This document shows, piece after piece, positions 1 to 9,191 of a stretch of DNA of 13,616 bases. The translations under genes and the position numbers were made by a program. The notes below the pieces were generated by a model. The model searched no databases and was not told where the DNA came from. It saw only the letters and a list, made by a program, of their open reading frames with translations. Source of the DNA: Betaproteobacteria bacterium. GTDB lineage: Bacteria > Pseudomonadota > Gammaproteobacteria > Burkholderiales > UBA9220. The stretch lies in assembly GCA_003519965.1 (NCBI GenBank), contig DOVS01000165.1, forward strand, positions 1 to 13,616. Reading direction: 5' to 3'. The stretch's first letter is position 1. Every line of letters starts with the position of its first letter.

Positions 1-296
1 CGTTCGTCTTGCCCTTGATGCACGGAGCGCGGGCATTAGCCCGGACGCTGGCGGGGGAAGCCACGGCGGTGTCTTATCCAGCAATGCCGGTAGTTGTCAA
101 AACGCCCGCGTGCCCTGCCGTCGTGGCGCCGCCAGAGACGGGGATTGCCGGGGAGTGGCAAGTGAATGGCGAGGCGGATGGCGTCCGTGCGTTATTTTAC
201 GACAGCGCGCGCCAGTTGCGGGGATTCGCCTTAACCGGCGCCGCCGCCGCGCAAAAGCAGGCCCTGGCGCGGCAGCTACCGCCGCTCATGGCGTAG
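1..296 (+). CDS. Rubredoxin-NAD(+) reductase / FAD-dependent oxidoreductase, C-terminal end (5' partial)
   Basis: The gene is open at the left edge, with codons in frame from base 3, and ends at TAG 294-296. The roughly 97 visible residues begin with FVLPLMHGARALA. This resembles the stretch near the end of the NAD-binding fold in rubredoxin reductases, where FAD contacts lie. A small C-terminal domain follows, with the family-typical VVKTPACPAVVAPP, GVRALFYD and GFALTGAAAAQKQALA. Known enzymes of this family pass electrons from NAD(P)H through FAD to rubredoxin, in oxygen-stress or alkane-oxidation pathways. The TTG at base 9 is not a plausible start because the frame continues upstream. The gene converges on merA with only 7 bases between the stops. 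The family call is fairly secure; the electron acceptor is inferred. Confidence 0.75.
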   Translation, partial: FVLPLMHGARALARTLAGEATAVSYPAMPVVVKTPACPAVVAPPETGIAGEWQVNGEADGVRALFYDSARQLRGFALTGAAAAQKQALARQLPPLMA

Positions 297-297
297 C

Positions 298-2264
<1,967 letters not shown>

Positions 2265-2290
2265 GGAGAAATTCCTTAAGTGGGTAAACG

Positions 2291-2650
2291 TTAGTAAAAC
2301 AAGGGGGCGAGATAGGGAAAAACGAAGGCAATGCCAATGAGCGCGGCGACTAGCCAGAATAGTATTCTATATATCCGGTTGGTTTGAGGCATGGCGCATA
2401 GGGAGCCGGGGGTGCAGGTTTCCGCTGCGGGCGCCCGATAAATTTTACGCCAGGCGAAAATCAGGAAAATCACGGCGATTCCCAAGAAATACGGCCGATA
2501 GGGCTCCAGCACGGTAAGATTTCCTATCCAGGCGCCGCTAACGCCCAGCATGACGAGCACCAGCGGGCCGAGGCAGCATGCCGACGCGGCGATAGCGGCG
2601 GCAACGCCGCCAATCAGCGGCAGACCAGAAAATTTTTTTTGTTGGATCAT
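2291..2650 (-). CDS. merT: Mercuric transport protein MerT
   Basis: This 119-residue inner-membrane protein has three predicted transmembrane helices, at about 10-35, 52-67 and 95-116. The vicinal cysteines Cys25-Cys26 in the first helix (ASACCLGPL) and the pair Cys79/Cys85 in the cytoplasmic loop (ETCTPGSLCAMP) are the MerT signature. They relay Hg(II) from MerP across the membrane to MerA. The start is supported by GGAGGT 5 bases before the ATG. It is the first gene of the merTPA operon, driven from the MerR-controlled promoter upstream. A run of eight A residues on the coding strand lies just after the start, in the KK codons. Confidence 0.97.
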   Translation of the reverse strand: MIQQKKFSGLPLIGGVAAAIAASACCLGPLVLVMLGVSGAWIGNLTVLEPYRPYFLGIAVIFLIFAWRKIYRAPAAETCTPGSLCAMPQTNRIYRILFWLVAALIGIAFVFPYLAPLFY

Positions 2651-2686
2651 AAACGACCTCCAGTCAATCGATGGATATACGACCTA

Positions 2687-2725
2687 TGGACAAACCATAA
2701 ATTACGTACCATAGTCCAGGGTCAA
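2687..2725. promoter_or_regulatory. Divergent mer operator/promoter (PmerTPA on minus, PmerR on plus)
   Basis: On the minus strand the -35 box TTGACC (2725-2720) is followed by a 19-base stretch. That stretch splits as 6-base arm, 4-base centre, 6-base arm and 3 bases (CTGGAC, TATG, GTACGT, AAT), the same geometry as the Tn501 operator. The -10 is TTATGG at a 19-base spacer (2700-2695), or better TATGGT at 20 (2699-2694). Over-long spacers that MerR untwists when it binds Hg(II) are known for this family. On the plus strand TGGACA (2687-2692), a 17-base spacer and CATAGT (2710-2715) form a conventional merR promoter overlapping the same dyad, so MerR should repress its own gene. The boxes are seen in the sequence; the regulatory behaviour comes from the family. 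Confidence 0.85.
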
Positions 2726-2749
2726 GTGGATTCTTTCGGGAAATAGGCT

Positions 2750-3196
2750 ATGTTGGATAAACCGCTCACTATCGGCGTGCTTGCGCGGCTGGCGCGAGTG
2801 AACGTGGAAACTATCCGCTATTATGAACGGCGCGGTTTATTGCAACAGCCGAGGAAGCCGGCGGGCGGTTTTCGTTTCTACCCACCGGAAAGCATCGATC
2901 GCGTGCGATTTATCAAACGCGCCCAAGGGTTGGGGTTTACCTTAGAGGAGGTGACGCCGCTTCTCCTGTTGGATGAAGGCGTCCACTGTACCCAGGCGCG
3001 CCGGCTGGCGGTGAGTAAACTCGGCGAGATCGAGGCGAAGCTGGCCGATTTGGCGCGCATGCGGGATGTGCTAACGGCATTAGTGTCCGCGTGTGGCGAC
3101 GGAAACATCCAAGGGGCGTGTCCGATTATCGCGAGTTTGGCGCATGGCCGGCCGGTTTCGCTCGCCGTGGAACCCGATATGCGCACTGTTGACTAA
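2750..3196 (+). CDS. merR: Mercury-responsive transcriptional regulator MerR
   Basis: This 148-residue MerR-family activator/repressor has an N-terminal winged helix-turn-helix (LTIGVLARLARVNVETIRYYERRGLL, about 6-31) and an RF-Y-P wing near 42-46. A long dimerization helix covers about 82-114. The three mercury ligands are Cys80, Cys115 and Cys124, with the same spacing as Cys82, Cys117 and Cys126 of Tn501 MerR. The last two lie in SACGDGNIQGACPI. This pattern separates MerR from ZntR, CueR and CadR. The gene is divergent from merT across the shared operator. No strong ribosome-binding site is visible before the ATG (only GGG near 2738-2740), in keeping with low regulator levels. The C-terminal tail after Cys124 has the usual length. 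Confidence 0.97.
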   Translation: MLDKPLTIGVLARLARVNVETIRYYERRGLLQQPRKPAGGFRFYPPESIDRVRFIKRAQGLGFTLEEVTPLLLLDEGVHCTQARRLAVSKLGEIEAKLADLARMRDVLTALVSACGDGNIQGACPIIASLAHGRPVSLAVEPDMRTVD

Positions 3197-3235
3197 TGAA
3201 ACAGCGTATTCGTTGTTTGCCTGGAGGAGTCTGCC

Positions 3236-3391
3236 ATGGGCCGGAGAAGAGTGTTTGCCTTGATCTTGGTTGTAGCTGGCGGGCTACTAATGTGGCTTGC
3301 TCCCGAATTATGGCCGGGTATCGTATTGCTTGTCTTGGGGGCGGCGATTGAGGCTGCCGGGATCGCCTTGGAGCGGAAGGATCGCGTCTAA
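3236..3391 (+). CDS. Small two-helix membrane protein, 51 aa (hypothetical)
   Basis: A short reading frame from ATG 3236 to TAA 3391 encodes 51 residues. A strong ribosome-binding site (GGAGGA, 3222-3227) supports it. The product starts MGRRRVFALILVVAGG and has two hydrophobic segments, about 6-22 and 27-43, split by a short turn (APELWPG), with a charged tail ERKDRV. The basic N-terminus suggests the ends lie in the cytoplasm. It begins 39 bases after merR on the same strand and could be co-transcribed with it, but nothing links it to mercury. I do not recognise a named family. Confidence 0.6.
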   Translation: MGRRRVFALILVVAGGLLMWLAPELWPGIVLLVLGAAIEAAGIALERKDRV

Positions 3392-3431
3392 GGCGGTAGG
3401 TTAGGGAGGTCTCGAATGGGGAGGAGAGCGC

Positions 3432-3707
3432 ATGCTGATTTTTATTCTTTCCACCATCGTGTTTTTCGTGGCGGGGTTTTTTATTAACCGTTATCTCGAT
3501 GAGCAGGGGCTGGATCGCAGGATGTTGCGCGGGTTGCTGGTTTTTATGCTGGCGTCGCTGATTTCCTATGGCGTATCCGCCGCCGCCGGCTGGATTGGCG
3601 GCGAGGCGGACGGCGGCGCGCCCGCGGCGGTCGCCGCTAATAAAGGCGCGGCCGGCGAGGCGGCGGCGTTGCTCAACGCACTGAGGCCATTGCCCCGCCA
3701 GCGCTAG
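3432..3707 (+). CDS. Small membrane protein, 91 aa (hypothetical)
   Basis: The frame runs from ATG 3432 to TAG 3707, with a good ribosome-binding site GGAGGA at 3420-3425. There are two hydrophobic segments, about 2-18 (LIFILSTIVFFVAGFFI) and 35-55 (LLVFMLASLISYGVSAAAGWI). A charged loop (NRYLDEQGLDRRMLRG) joins them, and the Ala/Gly-rich C-terminal tail lacks clear fold signals. It lies 40 bases after the 51-residue membrane protein, so the two probably form a pair. It ends 13 bases before the convergent DUF2069 gene. The function is unknown. Confidence 0.65.
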   Translation: MLIFILSTIVFFVAGFFINRYLDEQGLDRRMLRGLLVFMLASLISYGVSAAAGWIGGEADGGAPAAVAANKGAAGEAAALLNALRPLPRQR

Positions 3708-3725
3708 CCGGAAACGGCGGTTAGC
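3703..3725. terminator. Hairpin with GAAA tetraloop between convergent genes
   Basis: GCTA-GCCG (3703-3710), loop GAAA (3711-3714), CGGC (3715-3718), then a 3-base bulge and TAGC (3722-3725). It joins the ends of the 91-residue membrane-protein gene and the DUF2069 gene, overlapping both stops. No T-run follows, so termination is uncertain. Confidence 0.3.
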
Positions 3726-4079
3726 GGGAAAACTCCGGCATTCCCGCAGTCAGCCGCGCAAAGAAACCGGCGCTGATGAAGAAAGTCAGCGCTAGGAAAA
3801 TTTCCCCGAGCGCCAGCGTCGCCGACAAACCCTGGTCGGTCATGGCGCGCACGATCCCTTCCAGCAAGTAGCCGAGGATCAAGAGCGAGGCCCATTGATA
3901 GGTGTAACGCTTGCCGCGCAGGATGCCGAATAGCGGCAGCAGTAATGGGACCGCCTTGAAAATTAGAGTCGAGCCGCCGGGACGCAGAGGGGCGAGCCAG
4001 CCTTCCCATAGCAGACAAAGAAAAATCAAGGCGATCAGGCTGACGATGCTGGCATAATGAAGCACCAGAATACGCCGGG

Positions 4080-4083
<4 letters not shown>
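3721..4083 (-). CDS. DUF2069-like inner-membrane protein
   Basis: This 120-residue integral membrane protein has about four hydrophobic segments: about 8-26 (SIVSLIALIFLCLLW), 38-55, 60-80 and 88-108. The pattern and length fit the DUF2069 family, which often accompanies wrbA in proteobacteria. I chose ATG 4083, which overlaps the preceding stop as ATGA. A longer in-frame extension to 4257 would add an Arg-rich stretch that is only a shadow of the neighbouring gene. It is the last gene of a coupled three-gene operon. No molecular function is known for the family. Confidence 0.75.
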
Positions 4084-5392
<1,309 letters not shown>

Positions 5393-5406
5393 TTAGTTCG
5401 AAAAAC

Positions 5407-5413
5407 TATTATA
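5407..5413. promoter_or_regulatory. Overlapping -10 elements for the divergent wrbA and yihY-type genes
   Basis: The minus strand reads a perfect TATAAT (5413-5408), suitably placed for wrbA, but no good -35 lies 16-18 bases upstream. The plus strand reads TATTAT (5407-5412), with a poor -35 (TTCTGA, 5384-5389, 17-base spacer). If the plus-strand promoter is used, the transcript would begin within a few bases of the downstream start codon. The sequence alone cannot decide activity. Confidence 0.35.
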
Positions 5414-5423
5414 AGGCATTGCG

Positions 5424-6659
5424 TTGCTCTTGATGAGGTTTCCCTTGCCCGAATTATTGCGGCGGTTGCTGCGGCTTTCCCGCTTCTTACTGCGACGTTT
5501 CATCCAAGACCGCTGTCCCCAGGTGGCGGCTAGCCTGACCTACACGACCTTGTTGTCGCTAGTGCCGGTGCTGACGATTACCCTGACGGTGATTTCGGCG
5601 TTTCCGGTGTTCGGCGAGTGGGTGACGCATCTCAAAATATTCATCGTGACCAATCTCGTACCGGAAATGGCGGCCAAAATCATCACCGTCTATATGCAGC
5701 AATTTTCCGAGAACGCCGGACGGTTAACGGCGCTGGGATTGGTGGCGCTGGCGGTGACGGCTTTTTTACTGATGCTGACTATCGAGCATGTATTCAATGC
5801 GATTTGGCGGGTCAGACGGCAGCGTTCGCTAGTGCAACGCTTTTTGATTTACTGGGCGGTGCTAACGCTGGGGCCGGTGCTCATGGGGGCGAGTCTATCG
5901 CTGACTTCTTATCTGATTGGCTTGTCCCAGGGATGGATAGGGCATATTCCCCTGCTGGGGGCCGACGCGCTCAACATCGTGCCGGCATTATTGACCACGG
6001 CGGCGCTGGCGTTACTCTACCGGCTGTTGCCTAACCGGCATGTGCCTTTTTCCCATGCCCTGGCGGGCGGAGTGGTGGCCGGGGCGATATTCGAGGTTGT
6101 GAAAAAAGGATTTGCCGTCTACTTGACCAATATTCCCACCTATACTCTGGTATACGGCGCGTTCGCCATTATTCCCATTTTTCTGATCTGGGTGTATCTA
6201 TCTTGGCTAGTCGTGCTGGTGGGCGCGGAAATCGCCGCCAATCTATCCCATTGGCGGGCGGCGCCCGCCAAAGGCGCCGAAGGGTCGCCGGGCGGTGGGT
6301 TTTACGATGCGCTGCGCGTATTACGTGCGTTGCACGATGCGCAGCAAACGGGTGAGGCGGCGAGCCTGAACAGGTTGCGGCGGCGGTTGCACCTTGGGTT
6401 CGATGAGTTGGAGGAGATTTTGGGGCGGCTGGCTAGCGCCCGTTTTGTTCAGCAAACCGCTGGCGGCGATTGGATGGCCGCCCGAGGCATGGAAGATATT
6501 CGTGTGCGCGAGATTTTTCACGCCTATGTTTTCGCGCCGCCCGTTGTAGCGACTGACGCCGAGCCGAATGAGGCCGCCTTGGCCGAGGCGCTTAGGACGA
6601 TAAGCGGCCATTGCGACGACGCCATGGACGCATCGTTGAGCATCCTGTTCCAGCGGTAA
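5424..6659 (+). CDS. YihY/BrkB-family inner-membrane protein with soluble C-terminal extension
   Basis: The product has up to 411 residues. Six hydrophobic segments lie at about 41-60, 101-120, 141-165, 183-201, 212-230 and 241-270. Family markers include RCPQVAASLTYTTLLSLVP at the front and YGAFAIIPIFLIWVYLSW near the last helix. These proteins were once named RNase BN or BrkB, and their transport or other role is unsettled. Residues 290-411 form a soluble, winged-helix-like extension absent from the 290-residue E. coli YihY but common in relatives. TTG 5424 has AAGG 7 bases upstream, while ATG 5433 has no nearby ribosome-binding site, so the start is open (408 or 411 residues). It is divergent from the wrbA operon. 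Confidence 0.88.
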   Translation: MLLMRFPLPELLRRLLRLSRFLLRRFIQDRCPQVAASLTYTTLLSLVPVLTITLTVISAFPVFGEWVTHLKIFIVTNLVPEMAAKIITVYMQQFSENAGRLTALGLVALAVTAFLLMLTIEHVFNAIWRVRRQRSLVQRFLIYWAVLTLGPVLMGASLSLTSYLIGLSQGWIGHIPLLGADALNIVPALLTTAALALLYRLLPNRHVPFSHALAGGVVAGAIFEVVKKGFAVYLTNIPTYTLVYGAFAIIPIFLIWVYLSWLVVLVGAEIAANLSHWRAAPAKGAEGSPGGGFYDALRVLRALHDAQQTGEAASLNRLRRRLHLGFDELEEILGRLASARFVQQTAGGDWMAARGMEDIRVREIFHAYVFAPPVVATDAEPNEAALAEALRTISGHCDDAMDASLSILFQR

Positions 6660-6712
6660 AGGGCGCCTAGGTCATGCGCTTGTTCGGGAACGGCTTATCG
6701 GCTTTAATGTAA

Positions 6713-6743
6713 TTTCCGGCGAAGCGGTGCGCACTGCCGGAAA
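6713..6743. repeat. Nested palindromes upstream of the charged secreted-protein gene
   Basis: TTTCCGGC (6713-6720) and GCCGGAAA (6736-6743) are perfect inverted arms. Between them lies GTGCGCAC (6727-6734), itself a perfect 8-base palindrome. The element sits 53 bases after the yihY-type stop and 44 bases before the next ATG. It could be an operator or RNA hairpin. A terminator is less likely because no T-run follows. Confidence 0.5.
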
Positions 6744-6787
6744 ATAGCGTTGCTCCAATCCTTAAACTGTATACGGGAGATCATGAC

Positions 6788-7144
6788 ATGGTAAAGCAAT
6801 CGTTGTTGGTCGCGGCGGCGATCATGTTGCTGGGAACGGGCGTCGTTTATGGGGAGGCGCCGGCGAGCGGGCCGGGCGCCAGCATGAGTAGCCAGCGCCA
6901 GGAAAAAATGGAGCAGCGGCGCGAGATGATGGAAAAACGGCGCGAAGAACATAAGGAGCGGCGCGAAGAACATCGGGAGCGCATGAAAAAATTTCACGAG
7001 GACAAGAAGGAAATGCGGCAGCGGCGCCGGGAAGAGCGCCATAAGATGATGGAGCACCAACGGGAAGAAATGAAATCCAGAATGGAGAAGCACCGCGAGC
7101 AAATGGAGCAAGAACGGGAAAGCCATCAATCGGGGAATAATTAA
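6788..7144 (+). CDS. Secreted, highly charged Met/His/Arg/Glu-rich helical protein
   Basis: This 118-residue protein has a clear signal peptide (residues 1-22, KQSLLVAAAIMLLGTGVVYG before EAP), so it should act in the periplasm or beyond. After a short Gly/Ser/Pro linker, residues 34-118 are almost entirely Arg, Glu, Lys, Met, His and Gln with no predicted break. They give one long helix with heptad-like units such as RREEHKE and RREEHRE. A 15-base identity recurs 21 bases apart (6938 and 6959), so the heptads appear to have grown by duplication. There are seven histidines and many methionines. GGGAGA lies 7 bases before the ATG. It is not a recognised family; metal binding or an envelope-stress role of the Spy/CpxP kind is only a guess. 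Confidence 0.75.
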   Translation: MVKQSLLVAAAIMLLGTGVVYGEAPASGPGASMSSQRQEKMEQRREMMEKRREEHKERREEHRERMKKFHEDKKEMRQRRREERHKMMEHQREEMKSRMEKHREQMEQERESHQSGNN

Positions 7145-8189
7145 GGCCGCGCGGTTTAGCGTGACGCAGGGCGCGGATCGCCGGTGGCGATGGCGATGGT
7201 CTGCGATGGCGGCGCCGCTGTTGATTTTCGTCTGGCGGCATTGAGGGTAAGCGTTATCGGCTTAGGCGACGCAGCGGAGCGATGGCGCTGGTTTTACGCT
7301 GCGCGTCTTTTCCTGTTGGCGGCGGTCATTCGCCGGCGGGTCATGCCGTATCCGCCGCCGTGGTGGTATGGGCGTTATTAACCGGCGCCGTGGTTACGGT
7401 AGCCGAGATCGAATGGCGGGACTATCCCGGCAGTTTTTCGTTCCGATAACCGCAGCGGCGGTTCTTGGCGACTCGGTTGTCGCCGCACAGTGGGTATCCA
7501 TGGCGGCCAGGCGTAGAGAAAGGCCGTAAGGCGGCTTGAGCCGACAATCGGGGGCGTATGCTGGAAATACACGGTTCGCCCGTGCTGGCCGCCGTAATTG
7601 CCGGTATGGCGGCAGGATTGACGCTACTTTGTAGTATCGCGGTCGATATCGTGCACTCGATCGCGTATGTGATTCATTATACCGAATACCGATCCTAGCT
7701 TGACCGCCGGTGCGCATATGGCGATGCACGGACGATGCGCCGACCCATAGCGCCGGCGTGGTGGGCGGTTATTTGCTGGCCACGGTCATGCTGGTTTTTC
7801 TCTTGGCGTATATGCGCTGTTTATTCGCGATATTGACCAAGCCCATGGCGGCCGGGCATCCAGAATTTTGGCGATCGACACCCTGGACGGCCTCAACAGC
7901 CGTCCGGGAAAAGCGATCCCGATAATTTCGATTGTGATGCTATTCGAGTGGGCGCTGCGGTTGAAAGTCGCTGGGCTCTTCGATCTTCTCTACTTCGGCG
8001 GGCGGCGTCGTCTTGGTTGGGTCGGCGTCGTATTTCACCCATGCGGCCGAATCCTCGCGTAAGATTAAGAAAGAAGGCCTATCCACGCGGCCGCGCGCCC
8101 GAATGAAACGGTGCGTCAGAACCCTGCGCTGAGTATTCAGTCTGAGTGGGTGTATTCAATGGTTTTCTCGTAACGGAAAGGAGTGTGTT
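7145..8189 (+). pseudogene. Gene-poor 1-kb stretch, probable decayed membrane-protein gene
   Basis: No intact gene can be supported here. Short frames on the plus strand encode hydrophobic, protein-like pieces in changing phase: 7282-7449 (AVSAAVVVWALLTGAVVTVAEIE), 7558-7698 (SPVLAAVIAGMAAGLTLL), 7710-7925 (GYLLATVMLVFLLAYM), 7868-8062 (AIPIISIVMLFEWALRL) and a frame to about 8129 (ESSRKIKKEG). The last three could be joined by two frameshifts near 7865 and 7970. This fits a broken inner-membrane protein that lay in front of the thioredoxin operon. I cannot name the family. GC-rich DNA gives chance open frames, so the call is tentative. The last 60 bases hold a GTATTCA direct repeat (8133 and 8152, 19 bases apart) and the ribosome-binding site of the next gene. 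Confidence 0.35.
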
Positions 8190-8654
8190 TTGAGGATTCG
8201 TATCGGTATTTTTCTGTGTCTTGCATTGTGTACGGCCATGGCGTCCGCCGCCGGCTTTAGCGTGCGGGATATGGCAGGCAGGGTGCATCGGCTATCGGAT
8301 TACAAGGGTCAATGGGTGCTGGTGAATTTTTGGGCGACATGGTGTCCGCCGTGCCGGGAGGAAATTCCAGAATTGAGCGCCCTCTACAATCGGCATCGGA
8401 ATAAGGATCTAGAAGTGATCGGCATTGCCATGGATTATCGCAATCCGCAGCAAGTCCGCCGGTTTGCTAACAGCATGGGAGTAAGCTATCCGGTCGTACT
8501 CGGCGACCGCGAGATTGCCGCCCAAATCGGGCCGGTATCCGGGTTGCCGACCACCTATCTTTATAATCCACAAGGAAAACTATCCGCCTATCACGTGGGG
8601 CCGTTGACCGAAGCGGAGGTGGAACGTTATATTTCGACCAACAAGAAAAAATAA
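8190..8654 (+). CDS. TlpA/ResA-like periplasmic thiol-disulfide oxidoreductase
   Basis: This 154-residue thioredoxin-fold protein begins with a signal peptide (about 1-20, IFLCLALCTAMASA). The active-site motif is WCPPC at 51-55 (Cys52, Cys55) within VLVNFWATWCPPCREEIPEL. The cis-proline loop is GLPTTYLY near residue 118. It lacks extra domains and resembles single-domain TlpA/ResA proteins that reduce periplasmic disulfides, for example on cytochrome c or partner proteins. The start is TTG 8190, chosen because AAGGAG (8178-8183) lies 6 bases upstream and the signal peptide follows directly. It is the first gene of the rightward set that includes a second CXXC protein 24-30 bases downstream. 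Confidence 0.9.
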   Translation: MRIRIGIFLCLALCTAMASAAGFSVRDMAGRVHRLSDYKGQWVLVNFWATWCPPCREEIPELSALYNRHRNKDLEVIGIAMDYRNPQQVRRFANSMGVSYPVVLGDREIAAQIGPVSGLPTTYLYNPQGKLSAYHVGPLTEAEVERYISTNKKK

Positions 8655-8684
8655 AAGACAAAGACCAATACATGGAGGATGGAG

Positions 8685-9191
8685 ATGAGACGAATCTTGG
8701 CATGCGTGCTGCTGCTCCACGTTGGCTTGGGGCTGGCGGCGACTCGTGACGTTGACCATTATTTCTTCAATCAAACCTTTGGCGACCTGAAGAGCGAACT
8801 CGCCACCGCGAAGGCGGAGGGCAAGACCGGCGTTCTGCTGATGTACGAGCAGGCCGAGTGCCCTTTTTGCGCGTTCATGAAGCGAAATGTTCTTAATCAA
8901 TCGGCGGTGCAGGATTATTATCGCAAGCACTTCCTGATCTTTTCCATGGATATTCGCGGCAGCAATCCGATCACCGATTTTTCCGGCAAGGAGACCACGG
9001 AAAGGATGTTTTCCCGGCGCAACCGGGCGCGCGCCACCCCTACCTTTGTGTTTTACGATCTTCGCGGACACGAGATGGCGCGCTTTACCGGCGTCACCAA
9101 GAATGCCCATGAATTCCTCCTTCTGGGCCGTTACGTCGTCGACGGCGGCTATAAAAAAGAACCGTTTACCCGCTATAAACAAGGTAAGTAA
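8685..9191 (+). CDS. SoxW-like periplasmic thioredoxin-family protein (CPFC)
   Basis: The product has 168 residues from ATG 8685. That start is favoured because GGAGG (8674-8678) lies 6 bases upstream, whereas ATG 8679, two codons earlier, touches it. The hydrophobic N-terminus RRILACVLLLHVGLGLA acts as a signal peptide. The redox motif is CPFC at 59-62 (EQAECPFCAFMKRNVL). The TPTFVFYD cis-proline segment and GREMARFTG-like end match thioredoxins of the SoxW/DUF255-like group, which use thiol chemistry in the periplasm. Its stop TAA shares one base with the TolC-family start, so the genes are co-transcribed. With the TlpA-like protein it forms a pair of thiol proteins. Their target is unknown. 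Confidence 0.85.
   Translation: MRRILACVLLLHVGLGLAATRDVDHYFFNQTFGDLKSELATAKAEGKTGVLLMYEQAECPFCAFMKRNVLNQSAVQDYYRKHFLIFSMDIRGSNPITDFSGKETTERMFSRRNRARATPTFVFYDLRGHEMARFTGVTKNAHEFLLLGRYVVDGGYKKEPFTRYKQGK

Noticed and set aside
6938..6973. Short direct repeat as a possible CRISPR or mobile-element trace
   Set aside because: The 21-base period is in frame and encodes the heptad units of the charged protein, so it is coding repeat growth.
6704..7129. 141-residue minus-strand frame rich in Phe, Leu and His
   Set aside because: It is the antisense of the Arg/Glu/Lys-rich secreted protein, which has a signal peptide and ribosome-binding site on the plus strand.
7394..7729. 111-residue minus-strand frame in the gene-poor stretch
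   Set aside because: It is Arg-rich and low in recognisable structure, with no ribosome-binding site, and fits a chance frame in GC-rich DNA.
8133..8158. GTATTCA direct repeat 19 bases apart before the TlpA-like gene
   Set aside because: Seven bases twice is easily chance. No known regulator site matches, so it is only noted inside the gene-poor stretch.
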